Below, piece after piece: positions 1 to 10,964 of a stretch of 64,000 nt of DNA. This stretch comes from Agrypnia vestita (Eukaryota > Arthropoda > Insecta > Trichoptera > Phryganeidae). The stretch is taken from assembly GCA_016648135.1 (NCBI GenBank), contig JADDOH010010108.1, positions 1-64,000 on the forward strand. Direction: 5' to 3'. The position numbers and the translations under genes are program-made. Within the stretch, counting starts at the first letter, position 1, and every line of letters begins with the position of its first letter. Below the pieces are notes generated by a model. The model did not search any database. It had not been told where the DNA came from and saw only the letters and a program-made list of their open reading frames with translations.

Positions 1-893
1 CACCGCTAATGAAGAAGATGGTGATGATGATGATGCTATCGAAACGCCCCCCGACTATATATAACTGGGACACTGCTAATGATGATGATGATGATGATAC
101 TATTGAAACGTCTCCTGACGATATATAACTGGGACACTGCTGATGATGATGATGTTACTATCGGGACGCCTCCTGACTATATATGACTGGAACACCGCTA
201 ATGAAGATGATGATGATGGTACTATTGAAACGTCTCCTGACAATATACAACTGGGACACTGCTAATGATGGCGATGATACTATCGGAACGCCTCCTGACT
301 ATATATGACTGGAACACCGCTAATGAAGATGATGATGATGGTACTATTGAAACGTCTCCTGACAATATATAACTGGGACACTGCTAATGAAGATGATGTT
401 GATGATACTATCGAAACGCCTCCTGACGATATAAAGCTGAACCACCGCTAGTGATGACGATGATGATGATGATACTATCGCAACGCCTCCCGACGATATA
501 TAGCGGAACACCGCTAGTGATGATGATGATACTATCAGAACGCCTCCTGACTATATGTGACTGGAACACCGCTAATGAAGATGATGATGATGATACTATT
601 GAAACGTCTCCTGACGATATACAACTGGGACACGGCTAATGAAGGTGATGATACTATCGGAACGCCTCCTGACTATATATGACTGGAACACCGCTAATGA
701 AGATGGTGATGATGATACTATTGAAACGTCTCCTGACAATATATAACTGGGACACTGCTAATGATGGTGATGATACTATCGGAACGCCTCCTGACTATAT
801 ATGACTGGAACACCGCGAATGAAGATGATGATGATGGTACTATTGAAACGTCTCCTGACAATATATAACTGGGACACTGCTGGTGATGGTGAT
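1..893. repeat. 60-bp minisatellite with alternating monomers
   Basis: About fifteen tandem monomers of 58-64 bp. Each has a (GAT)n tract, then ACTATTGAAACG or ACTATCGGAACG, then CTCCTGAC, then a TATATA block and ACTGGGACAC or CTGGAACACC. Two monomer types alternate over much of the array: type A (GGAACACCGCTAATGAAGATG ... TTGAAACGTC) and type B (GGGACACTGCTAATGATG ... TCGGAACGCC). This gives a higher-order unit of about 122 bp. The array runs off the left edge of the window. Open frames inside it (for example 451-639, Asp-rich or Met-rich by frame) are by-products of the GAT repeats, since the monomer length is not a fixed multiple of three. No function is inferred. Confidence 0.9.
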
Positions 894-1490
894 GATGATG
901 ATGCTATCGAAACGCCGCCTGACTATATATAACTGGGACGCGGAATATGAATAGACAAATAAATACCTAATTATTTAATGAATCATCAATTAAATAAATA
1001 AATAGAGATGAATAATTAAGTTCGGCGTCGAGCACACGGGCCGATGATGATGCTATCGAAACGCCGCCTGACTATATATAACTGGGACGCGGCATATGAA
1101 TAGACAAATAAATACCTAATTATTAATGGATCATCAATTAAATAAATAAATAGAAATGAATAATTAAGTTCGGCGTCGAGCACACGGGCCGATGATGATG
1201 CTATCGAAACGCCGCCTGACTATATATAACTGGGACGCGGCATATGAATAGACAAATAAATACCTAATTAATTAATGGATCATCAATTAAATAAATAAAT
1301 AGAAATTAATAGTTAAGTTCGGCGTCGAGCACACGGGCCGATGATGATGCTATCGAAACGCCGCCTGACTATATATAACTGGGACGCGGCATATGAATAG
1401 ACAAATAAATACCTAATGTATTAATGAATCATCAATTAAATAAATAAATAGAAATGAATAATTAAATTCGGCGTCGAGCACACGGGCCGC
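894..1490. repeat. 148-bp composite tandem array
   Basis: Four units of 147-150 bp start near 894, 1043, 1190 and 1340. The first third of each unit is the monomer core of the preceding minisatellite (GATGATGATGCTATCGAAAC ... AACTGGGAC). The remaining 100 bp is new: an AT-rich block with AATAAATAAATA followed by the CpG-containing motif TTCGGCGTCGAGCACACGGG. The units differ at only a few positions, so this part was amplified recently compared with the minisatellite. Confidence 0.9.
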
Positions 1491-1539
1491 GCGATCCCTG
1501 GAAGTTCACACACATGCAGAGAAGGGTTATTTGGCGAAT

Positions 1540-1735
1540 TAATTCGCCCCTATTATGGTCAGTACGGATCCAACATGCAAACAACACCTGTGGATAAAAT
1601 AATATTTAAAGTTTACGGTACAGGGGTTAGCTTTCACTGTCGGCGCTTCTTCCGTCTCTGTCTGGGGTATCGAACCCGAGACCATTCTTCTTAATCGTGC
1701 GCCACCTTTATATATCGTTATAATCTCAAAACGGA
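1540..1735 (-). mobile_element. tRNA-derived SINE-like fragment
   Basis: Read on the minus strand, 1660-1705 contains a tRNA B-box-like motif (GGGTTCGATACCCC) preceded by an A-box-like GTGGCGCACG. The rest of the segment has no coding character. The layout resembles a tRNA-headed SINE, but there is no second close copy in the window and no target-site duplication was identified. Confidence 0.4.
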
Positions 1736-1739
1736 AAGA

Positions 1740-2445
1740 GGATGACATGACTTACCCATCTGCCGCCGATTATATCCATTCCAGTGCATCGTAGTTTCAC
1801 TTTATGTACCTCACTTTATACCTAAGGATTGCGAACACTTGCCTTGCACGCGCATACGATTCACAGGCCCCTAATTAACTATAGTTCGCGACCTAACCTT
1901 TGATCCTGCCATTACGCGCTTATAAGTTTCCGTAGCTGGGGCTTAGTATCCAGCCTCGGCAACTATACGGTTTATATACCTTAATCAAACCGAAACTAGA
2001 CATTATTTTCTTTTCCTTGAATTTATATTCCTCGAGATACCGGAATTAGACTCTAGCTCGACAATCGTAAGTATTTATATATCTTAATAATACTGCAACA
2101 TAGTCCTTATTTCCGTCTTACGTTTCCGTACTTCCCGGGTCATCGAGACTAGACTCCAATTCTAATGATCATACTCTAATGATTATACGCACCGATATTT
2201 TTCATAAAACCCGTTACCCGTCATTTTCCGATGTTACATATTCTTATATTTATCCGAAATACCGGGATTAAGCTTTGAATCTAGGATTCCATCCATCTAT
2301 AAGTTTTAACAAACCCATGAAGCAACCACTTGTCCACTTGTTGTTGTTAAAGAATTGATTGCTTCTATAATAAAACCCCACTAGTCTACATCTTTATAAG
2401 GTCAATACATATTACTTTTAGAGTCCGCCGATTTAGTTTTATTCT
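1740..2445. other. no recognisable feature
   Basis: Unique-looking AT-rich DNA. No open frame, repeat or RNA signature could be supported. Confidence 0.6.
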
Positions 2446-2448
2446 TAA

Positions 2449-2535
<87 letters not shown>
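2449..2535. repeat. ATT microsatellite
   Basis: Almost uninterrupted (ATT)n, about 28 units, ending in AATTAATTAA. Confidence 0.97.
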
Positions 2536-2536
<1 letters not shown>

Positions 2537-2565
2537 TAATTACACGGCTTAATAGCCTTTTACAA

Positions 2566-3017
2566 CAGGTTTATACATAATTAAAATACAACAAACGATT
2601 AAATGTAAAAGAAAAATAAAGGGTATAAATGTAAAAAGTATATATACATAGTTTAAACATAATGAGGTTAGACATGTATGTAAAAAAAGTATATATGCAA
2701 AAAGGTGTAAAGTAGCAGGTTTATACATAATTAAAATACAACAAACGATTAAATGTAAAAGAAAAATAAAGGGTATAAATGTAAAAAGGTATATATATAC
2801 ATAGTTTAAACATAATGTGGTTAGAAATATATGTAAAAAGGTATATATGCAAAAAGTGTAAAGTAGCAGGTTTATACATAATTAAAATACAACAAACGAT
2901 TAAATGTAAAAGAAAAATAAAGGGTATAAATGTAAAAAAGTATATATACATAGTTTAAACATAATGAGGTTAGACATATATGTAAAAAAAGTATATATGC
3001 AAAAAAGTGTAAAGTAG
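2566..3017. repeat. 150-bp tandem repeat, three copies
   Basis: Three head-to-tail units of 150-151 bp start at CAGGTTTATACATAATT (2566, 2716, 2867). They differ only by small indels in A-runs and a few substitutions. The unit is AT-rich and has no meaningful open frame. A minus-strand frame at 2721-2951 is a repeat artefact. Confidence 0.95.
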
Positions 3018-3339
3018 TGATCTCAGAAATTTTTACTCACCGATAATATAGCAATATTAAATTTGAATAGCCAGCTATATATATAAAAAATTTAAGACAT
3101 TATATAAAAATTTAATATTTTGAAAAGAAATGATCATATAATGATTTTTTTAAATTTTGAGAGAGATAGATTTAAAATGTCGACATATGTAGGTAGTTCA
3201 TTGCCAAGTTTGTGCATTGATAACAAAATTATATTATTCTTAATATAATGTAATGAATATGGTTGCATGATTGACATCTTCGTCGACAGTCTGGAGAAAG
3301 TAAAGTTTACACTTAAAGAGGCAATACTGCTTCGTTACT

Positions 3340-3695
3340 GACTTCAGCTGTTAATATGTAATGGTGGGTAATATATATTTTTCGTACACATTGCCGCTTT
3401 GTACTTTATATTTTTAATTTCTGTACTCATGTTTTGGTGCTATTCCGGTACTTTTAATAATTTGCTACTTGTAATTTATATTGTTTAATGTATGTTCTTT
3501 TAATTTTATGATATATTTTTTCATGTAAAAGCCTATACGCATTGCTGCTCGTTACCTACTCTACATTTTTAATTTTTATACTCATGATTTGGTGCTATTC
3601 CTGAAACTTTTAATGTATGTGCTTTTGAAATTTATTTTATACTCTTTATGTAAAAGCCTAATGGGCGTAAACAAATAAATAAAAAAAAAATAAAT
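3340..3695 (+). mobile_element. LINE 3' end (CR1/Jockey-like tail)
   Basis: Ends in GTAAAAGCCTAATGGGCGTAA followed by an A-rich (AATA)n tail. The same terminal signature (TGTAAAAGCC..GGGCGT + AATA/ATT tail) recurs near 7884, 49275 and, inverted, near 56810. It is typical of insect CR1/Jockey-type LINE 3' termini. A segment of about 65 bp (TTTGGTGCTATTCC core) occurs twice about 145 bp apart, near 3400 and 3545, so the 3' UTR was internally duplicated. No coding part is left. Confidence 0.5.
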
Positions 3696-3739
3696 AAATA
3701 ATTTTATTATCATCTCGAATATTTGATATCCACTCTCCG

Positions 3740-5330
3740 GCAAATTTTAATATAGTTTAAATCATTTTAATATAATTTATCATTTTAATATAGTTTAGGA
3801 ATAACGGGATTCTGTAATTTCTACAAGTATAAACAACCCCAATCTTACCAAATCCATTTTATGTAGTGAAAGACGCGGGACTTATATTCTTCCTAAAATG
3901 TAAAATGAACCCGGTCTAGATGAAACATCCTTATTTAGTTTCAGGACAACGAGGTTTACGCGTTCCACGAGGAATATGATATAACCCGATCTAAACGAAG
4001 GTAATTTTATATAATTTTAGGACAACGGAACTTACAAATTTCATAAAGTATATCGTGAAGCCAATCTAGGCGGAGACACTACGTATATTTTAAACAGAGT
4101 AAGAGTTTAAATTTTACCATCAAGTCTAATACACCGCAAGAACGTCCTAGGCATAGTAAACAAAATAGCGGTCAAAACTGAAGTGTTTCTATGTTCACAC
4201 GTTTAGCTCAACACGAATATTATAAGTTTCACAGTTATAATACAAGACGCGAATTCCTAAACGAATCATTTTAAAATAGTTCTAATTGGAATCTACATGT
4301 TTCATATTTATTAAATGAAGGCGCGAATTCTAAACGAAACACTAACATTGTTTAAAACGGGACCCTATATTTATATATGCTTAAAATGAAACGCGAATTC
4401 CCGAACGATAGCATTTTATATAACTAAATGTAACGAAATCTTATATAGTTTATAAATAAGAAGACCCGGCCCCAGGCGGTTTTTATATATTTTCAATATA
4501 ACGAGGCCTATAACATCTTTATAAGTATAATACAACCCCGGTCTAACGAAACAATGTACTAGAAGTTTTTATATGTTTGAATACATGATATACGTTTTTT
4601 TTTTTTATACACGTTTTTATACGCGAGATTTACGTCTTCGTACAGTACGAAGTACCCCAAATTATACAATCGCGAAGTTTACATCACTCCTAATGTATAA
4701 CCAGAACTAATTGAAACATTTTTCATAGTTTAAGTCCGCGAGGCAAATATCTTTCATAAAATATAAAATAACCAGAATCAAATTAAACATATTTTTTACC
4801 TTATAGACTTTCCCCAACGCGCGTAATAATCCCGGCCACATGAAACGTTTTTATATGTTTTAATAGCGCGGGACCTATGTTTTCCTATATAATATAAGAT
4901 AACCCGGGCCGAACGGAAGCAATTTTATATACTTTATAAAATAGTGAAACTTGTACTTCTGTAAAACCGTAAATAAACCCCGACCCCCACGAGATTATTT
5001 TATATAATTTTTTAGAATAATGAAATTTCATACATCTGTAAAATTGTAAATAAGTCCCGACTCTCACGAAATTACTCTATATAATTTTAAACGAAATGGA
5101 AATCTAGATTATTATGGGCTGAACCTGATACCCCGCGAGATCAGCTATATATTTTTCACTAGACGTATTTTTAATCCCAGAATTTATTCGCTATAATTTT
5201 AACGGACTCTTACTATTAACCATAAACAAAAAAAATTATTAAAATAAACTAAATATTCTTTCGATAACTAAAATAAACCCGGTCTAATCGAAACATTTCA
5301 TATAACGAAATATTATATGCCTTACAAATG
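3740..5330. repeat. decayed ~76-bp satellite
   Basis: A degenerate motif returns at roughly 75-77 bp steps: a C-rich anchor (AACCCGGTCTAAACGAAAC and variants), then TTTTATATAATTTTA, then a short GC-bearing block (CAACGAGGTTTACG and variants), then ATAAAATATAAGATA. Anchors are visible near 3907, 3984, 4059, 4471, 4547, 4698, 4773, 4830, 4911, 4977, 5055 and 5276. Neighbouring units are strongly diverged, so a self-comparison would show only a faint ladder. Confidence 0.65.
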
Positions 5331-5344
5331 TAAAAATTAAAATG

Positions 5345-5940
5345 TGACCTCGCGTATTTAGCAAAAGATAGGTATTTTATAAGACTTATTTAAAATCGAA
5401 TCTGTTAGTAACAACCCTTTTATCTTTTAACAATTTCCCGCGTGTTTAGCATAAAATAGGTATCTTTATAACGCACAGCTAGTTTCCAGAGATCCGCCAA
5501 TACTATACTTAGTAAAACGAGAATTTAACTAAATTTGAACTCTACCGTTTCCTGAAATTCTGCGAATATTATTCTGTGAACCTAGTAAGACGACAAAAAT
5601 AATTAACTTTATAGAACATAGTGATTTCCGAAGTTCCGATATGCCAGATTAATTACCTTTATAAAATAAAATCAATCCCGTACTCTGAGTTAAAACTCTT
5701 TTGACAGGACCGCGCGTATTTAGCATAAGATAGGTATTTTTACAAGATTTATTAACAATTTCCCGCGTGTTTAGCATAAAATAGGTATCTTTATAACGCA
5801 CAGCTAGTTTCCGGAGATCTGCAAATATCAGTTCTATATATGCCGGACTAATCAACTTAATAAAGCGCAGTAATTTCCGAAGTTCTAATATGCCAAATTA
5901 ATTACCTTTATAAAATAAAATCAAACCCGTACCCCCCTTT
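5345..5940. repeat. two diverged copies of a ~325-bp unit
   Basis: AACAATTTCCCGCGTGTTTA and the following 50 bp occur at 5429 and again at 5754. A second shared block (CCGAAGTTC..ATATGCCA..TTAATTACC) occurs near 5630 and 5877. A related block sits at 5345-5380. This looks like a continuation of the local satellite by segmental duplication. Confidence 0.7.
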
Positions 5941-5949
5941 TCTTTTAAC

Positions 5950-6905
5950 GTGAGCAACCAACAATGTCGAAGAGTATATTTACCCGTACACTTTCACTAG
6001 AAATTAAACTATAATTTTCACCCACTGAGACACTCTAAGTCGACGGTAATTATCACTCACGGTAATTATCACTCAAAAAAAACAACCGACGCAGATTTTG
6101 CGCTCTCGTAGACCGTCACCAACTGCCTGATTTCTGCTGTGTCTTGACATTTTAAACCCCCCCTAGCAGCCAAAGGTCCTAAGTCGTGTGTTTCCAGGAT
6201 TTTCAATATCTACTTTCCTTGAAACCAAATTCTTTGTTCCTAAGATTCAATTTGGCAAAAAAAAACCATATCTCCACTCGGATATGTCAGTTGATCCCAC
6301 CTCCTGTTGCCATCTCTGTCTCCATCCCCGTGCCTATTTGGGACGGACTCAGTGGCTTCGGACGAATTGAACTCGCTTCACAAGCGCGATAATTAATTTT
6401 TAATATTTAATTTCTAAGTTCAGTCCATATTGTCGTTTGATCAACCGTAACTACAATCTATCGGGTACTCCCCTAATCATAGTTGATGTTTCTTCATTAT
6501 CTACCATTATTATGCCCCGTTCCCTCGTATTTCCACCCGTCTTTATCGGAAATTTAACGTTTCTTGGCCGCTATATCATGGGATCAATTTCCATATATTC
6601 ACCACGTGCACACTGCATACCTAGATATAACAATCATCCAAAGGTACTATACCTAATTTTAAATTAATTTTGGGCGATCTTTTCTCGTGAATCATCCAAT
6701 GAATCCTGTTTTTTTGGCCGCGACTCTCCGCGCACAGGGACGTATTAGCTCCCTCCGTTGCGGAATTTAAACATAATTTGTAACCATTTATTATTATTTT
6801 TATTGGCAGTAAGATTGATCCACAAAGTAACTATGTTACATAGACAGTGAATATTCTCGGACAATATAATACTGGAAGAGTACTATTCGCTATAACACAA
6901 TAAAC
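5950..6905. other. no recognisable feature
   Basis: Contains several overlapping frames of 60-76 codons (6186-6667) without recognisable motifs. They overlap each other in different frames and read as noise. Confidence 0.5.
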
Positions 6906-6910
6906 TATTA

Positions 6911-7205
6911 ATGTAAGTTAAATTAAATTTTTAAATTCAGTGGAAGATTTTTAAGATCGTTTTGCTTTTAATTTTTTTCCCAAAACAAAATAAATAAACA
7001 AATAAATAAACACACAGATACACACTCACACAACCCACTATTGGACATGTTTTTATTATTCTTTTATCGATTGTATGTATGTGTTTTCGCGTAATTGGCC
7101 CAAAACTCTGTGCATCAATTATTGTCTTTTCTTCAAAGATTGATTAATTATATGGCTGTAAGAAACCCAATAAATGAAAACAAATAAACAAATAAGTAAA
7201 TAAAC
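6911..7205 (+). mobile_element. dispersed repeat with A-rich tail (copy 1)
   Basis: Nearly the same sequence as 17547-17827: AAATTCAGTGGAA, CCCAAAACAAAATAAATAAA, a CA-rich tract, TTGTAATTGGCCCAAAACTC, GATTGATTAATTATATGGCTGTAAGAAA, and an AATAAATGAAAATAAA tail. The A-rich end and the two copies point to a retroposed LINE 3' UTR or SINE-like unit. No coding sequence is present. Confidence 0.65.
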
Positions 7206-7319
7206 CTCCAGTGCCGCAGGCAAGGCGTCGGATTAATTCAGTGCTCATTTATTGCCAAGGCACTGGACGCCTCCGCTGATAACTATATACCGCTCACCAT
7301 GTTCTTAGAGGTGTGTTGA

Positions 7320-7930
7320 AAGATTGCTAGTATCTGTCGAATCGGTATCAAGTAGTTGTCTGTATTTGTACGTTTATCATTATTACATGCTCTTGCTATA
7401 TCCGTTCCACTTCACATTATTGTTCCTCCCGTCTTCGAATTTCTATCACACTATGTTCTCCTATGTTTTGGTACTTATATGCTTGCTTTTTACTTGCATT
7501 TACTCCTATATATATTTGTTTCATTTATCCATCCATCTATAAGATCCCCATACGCTTTATCCTTTTATTTCATGTGTATATGGGCCGCAAATTCATATTA
7601 TTTTATTTACAATATTCTTATCTAGATACACTTGTTCCAATTATGTTTTGTGGTTATTACTACCAAACCCGGCGAAATCTGAGCTAGAATAGCCAATCGT
7701 ATACACGTTACCCGTCCTGTTGAAACTACGCTAACGTCGGACAGGTTTGTAGTGATTACATAGTTAATATATTGTATCTATATTCGAGTATATTATTTTC
7801 TTGTCGTGCCATTAATATGCTTACACGTTATCGTTATCTCTTTCCTAACTGTATATACCGTCATTGCACAATTACCTATCTGTTGTAAAAGCCTGAAGAG
7901 CGTTAGTCTACAGATAAATATAATAGAATT
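7320..7930 (+). mobile_element. possible LINE 3' UTR
   Basis: The segment ends in TTGTAAAAGCCTGAAGAGCGTT followed by AGATAAATATAATAG, matching the LINE terminal signature seen at 3660, 49275 and 56810. Overlapping frames of 70-90 codons (7324-7687) are hydrophobic, low-complexity products of a T-rich strand and are not assigned. Confidence 0.35.
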
Positions 7931-7934
7931 ATAG

Positions 7935-9240
7935 TTAACTTTCCTATCTGCCCACGTTATCCGATTCCCGCGAAACGAAAATAAATCATTATCCGCTCAG
8001 TTAAGGTCACCCCTCTGGTACAACGTACACGTTTAATCCGTGCTCCACGGCCAATTCCTATAAATTATTTATGGGGCGTTTTCCTCTCGCGATCCCCCGA
8101 TTAGGACCTGCCTTCCTTGCCTTTGCTCATATTCTGCTATCTCTCTCGCGCGGCAATCCACTTAAGAAGGCGATTAATGACGTTTAAGCGGTTTCAAAAC
8201 CACAGCAAAAAAGTCTATAATTCAGAAACCTCGTGGAACTGTCAATATCATCGTCACCTTAGAGTAGACGTTAATCGGTTTTTTAACGGCTCTAAACGCA
8301 ATAATCGCGCCCCAAATCTCTGAAAACCATGTTCAGCTTTTTTATGTGAAGCACATGCGGACCGCTCGGACCGCATCGATCGTCAACCATTTGTACCAAA
8401 CACGGCTTTACCACAAGATCAATATGATTTATAAAAATTGAATAGTAACTGCCCGTAACCTATATCCGATCAATCGCTACTAACTCCCTCCCAATACTAG
8501 CGTTTCATCATTCCCAAATTTTTGTAGCTCCAATACTACGGCCAGTTTAGCTCAATTTTTCCCCGCGTAGCATTTAAATCATCTTAGAGTTCAAAATAAA
8601 AATAAAAAAATAAAATAAAAAAATCTATAGAAACAGGTGATTCATCACAAGAGATTACGAGACATTTCGATAGTGCGTGGTTTCTCCGGATTCCACTATC
8701 TCGTTACAATTTTATTAGTATGATGTATGCAAAATCAGCCCAATAGTTTTTGAGATATTTTATCCACCAGTCTGAACAAAGGAGATTTGAGAAAAACGTA
8801 AAAGAAAAATGAAATTCGTATAAAAATTTAACTAGTACGTGCGTTAGATTCAAATTACTTTAAATACAATTTTTAGAATATTTGAATAAGTGATAACTCA
8901 AATTGGACGATGTTCTGCAGAAAGCATCCAACCCAAAAAGCACGGGACTGAGAATATGGTTTCTAAAATTTAAACCTACAAAAACCTAATACGTGTATAT
9001 ATTATTATTAATTATTTCGCTTTTTATTGCGTAGGATTCATTGTAAAGGTGGTTTTTAATTTTTTAATGTAGTTATAAGAAAAATCTTTTATTTAAGAGA
9101 AGACAAAATGTTAAAGCCTACGAATTACAGTACTTATTATTTTCTGTGTGGGTTTTATGTTCAATGAATTTAATAATCCATGAATTAAAAAGTAAATATT
9201 AAATGAGGCGTAGAAATGTTCAACCCCCTTAGAATCAATA
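7935..9240. other. no recognisable feature
   Basis: AT-rich sequence with no supported gene or repeat. A frame at 8117-8323 (68 codons) has no recognisable motif. Confidence 0.5.
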
Positions 9241-9579
9241 TATGTATATCATATATATATTATATATATACTATATATATATATATATACACAAAGAAAC
9301 CCGTGTTTCCTCACCCACCAAGTTTTCTCCACAACCAGCCACAATCACCCACCAGTGGCTATGGTGGTGGATAGCCCTTGGTGTCACATCGAAGATGTGC
9401 GAGTTTGGTGGGGGTGGCTGTGCGTGGGTGGGAGTGGGTGACGAAAATGTGCTTTCTAGCAAATTGTTTTGTTATGGGAAGGCCGCAAACGCTTCAGATT
9501 GTTTCAAAATAGGCGCGCCGACTGTGTTGGTGAGTCTAGAAGGTTCTGGAAGAACCTGCTCTAGAAATTTCTGGAATAA

Positions 9580-9607
9580 GAAGGTTCTAGAAAATCCCCG
9601 AAAGTTC
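9580..9607. promoter_or_regulatory. heat-shock-element array, six units, one mismatch
   Basis: GAA and TTC triplets alternate every 5 bp: GAA 9580, TTC 9585, GAA 9590, TCC 9595 (mismatch), GAA 9600, TTC 9605. This is the nGAAn inverted-pentamer pattern bound by HSF trimers. It is part of a Helitron-like repeat, so any activity on a gene is inference. Confidence 0.7.
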
Positions 9608-9707
9608 TATAAGGTTCTAAACTGAGTGGCGGAATGTGTCGGTGTGTCTAGAAGGTTTCTTTCAAGAAATTTATCATTCGATAAATTTCTTGATAGTTCT
9701 GGAGGGA

Positions 9708-9735
9708 GAATGTTCTAGAAGGTTCGCGAAAGTTC
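9708..9735. promoter_or_regulatory. perfect six-unit heat-shock-element array
   Basis: GAA 9708, TTC 9713, GAA 9718, TTC 9723, GAA 9728, TTC 9733: six perfect pentamers in register. Its core GAATGTTC..GCGAA resembles Drosophila Hsp70 promoter elements. It lies 55 bp before the 3' end of the Helitron-like element. Confidence 0.75.
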
Positions 9736-9889
9736 TATGACGGTATGAGTGTACTAAAAATCTACGCTTGCGAAGCCGCGCGGGCATAGCTAGTTTTTCT
9801 ATAAAACTATTAGGGATCGTATAGTTACAGTAGAATTAAAAAGTTGCATGATGCGTGTCCATACCACATGGATGTTTTCACCGATATAT

Positions 9890-10170
9890 TTTTTTTATAT
9901 AAAAGAAAACACATTATAATTGTGAAGTTGTAATTTCAAAACAAAGTTCTGTGAATTTTTAAACAAATTTATCGATCAATTAGAAAATACATAGAGAAAA
10001 ATGAAATTAACAGAAAAGCTGCTACCGGGGTTCGAACCATCGGACCTCCACTATATCCGGGAATGGCGCGTTATCCAATTTCGCCACGGCAGCACATTAA
10101 CGTAAATTTTTCAACTTTATTTTTAGTCCCTTTTAATTGATTAATACAAACATTATTCCATTTTTTAAAG
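9890..10170 (-). mobile_element. SINE body A with tRNA-like module (copy 1)
   Basis: On the minus strand: ATTAATCAATTAA, then a tRNA-like module (10019-10095), then TTTTTCTCTATGTATTTTCTAATTGAT, then CACAGAACTTTGTTTTGAAA. The tRNA-like part has an A box (TGGCGAAATTGG), a B box (GGTTCGAACCC) and an acceptor stem GCTGCCG/CGGTAGC with one G-U pair. The anticodon arm is not canonical. The same body returns at 39770, 49840, 60450 and 62330 with different tRNA-like modules. Confidence 0.65.
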
Positions 10171-10331
10171 TATTTAATAGCTATCTAAAATATTTTTTCG
10201 TAAATTTGATTTTTCTCTATGTCTTCTCCAATTGATTAAGAAATTTTTAATTTTTTTTACCAAGATGTATAAATTTGAAGCCGCAGAAAAAATCCAACCA
10301 CTTTTTTTTGAGCTATTGATTTAATTAAAGA

Positions 10332-10516
10332 GTAGCTTGTTGGTCTTGTGGTTATGACTCTCGTCTCGTGATCCAAAAGTCGCGGGTCGGGTTCGAACCT
10401 CATTCCAGAGACCATCAAGTTAGTCCTATTTTTGTAGCACAAGCGTTGAGTTTAAAATAGTAAAAATATTGATGTGACACGTATGTTCGCATCTCTATTT
10501 AAAAAAATAACGGTGA
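10332..10516 (+). mobile_element. tRNA-derived SINE B (copy 1)
   Basis: AGAGTAGCTTGTTGG, an A-box-like TGTGGTTATGA, a B box GGTTCGAACCTC, then CATTCCAGAGACC, CATCAAGTTAGTCCTA, GTAGCACAAGCGTTGAG, AAAATATTGATG, CGCATCTCTATTTAAAAAAA. A second copy at 31418-31598 matches end to end, including the terminal TCTATTAAAAAAA. Length is about 185 bp. It is pol III type and non-coding. Confidence 0.8.
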
Positions 10517-10584
10517 TGGCAGGGATGTGAGTTAGAAAATATTTAATTTATAAAAAACGATAGAACTTCGACGTTCTTAGCACA

Positions 10585-10962
10585 TAGGGCCGGCGCCACA
10601 CGGAGCGTTTTTTTTGCCGCGACTTTAACGTCGCGTCAAATCCACAACCGAATTTAGTCACATGCAATATTCCGCGACGGATTCAGTCTGCAACAAACAC
10701 ACGAGCTTATGCAGTGCGGACGATCCGTCGAATGTGGCGCGTTGCATTTAAAAACATGAGACGCGACGCCGCCGATTTTACGTTGACGTAAGTTCCGCGG
10801 GCGGAGAACCGAACAGACGCCGAAGCGAACGTTCCGCCAACGGATCGACCGATGATCCGCTCAGTGTGTTCGATAAGCGCATATTGTATGGAATGAAATG
10901 TTGCGGCGTTTCGCGACTTCAAAAACGCGACGGAAGAAACGCGGAGTGTGGCGCTGGCCTAA
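10585..10962. mobile_element. CpG-rich MITE with terminal inverted repeats
   Basis: Left end TAGGGCCGGCGCCACACGG; right end (reverse complement) TAGGCCAGCGCCACACTCC. The interior is much more GC/CpG-rich than its surroundings and has paired blocks (GCCGCGACTTTAACGTCGCG on the left, AGTCGCGAAACG on the right, reverse complement). TA is present at both outer edges. A related single end (TTTTTTTTTGCCGCGGC) lies near 60165. The superfamily is not assigned. Confidence 0.55.
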
Positions 10963-10964
10963 AT

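Larger units (their letters stand above)
9293..9793 (+). mobile_element. Helitron-like element with heat-shock arrays (copy 1)
   Basis: About 500 bp, starting at AAAGAAACCCGTGTTTCC after a (TA)n tract and ending ...CGCGCGGGCATAGCTAG|T. Copies 2 (25879-26375) and 3 (57677-58172, inverted) share the layout throughout. The left half is rich in CACCC/GTGGGTGG. The right half is packed with GAA and TTC triplets. The CTAG|T end after a short GC-rich segment fits a Helitron 3' terminus. No Rep-helicase is encoded, so it would be non-autonomous. A 127-codon frame at 9242-9625 lies inside the element and is not conserved as a gene. Confidence 0.65.

Noticed and set aside
1..893. Hammerhead-like words in the minisatellite (CTGATGA..GAAACGTC)
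   Set aside because: The words occur in order in some monomers, but no adjacent complementary strands for stem I or a stable stem II could be found, and most monomers have CTAATGA or CTAGTGA.
9242..9625. 127-codon frame in Helitron-like copy 1
   Set aside because: The frame lies in the non-coding repeat; copies 2 and 3 break it, and the translation is low-complexity.
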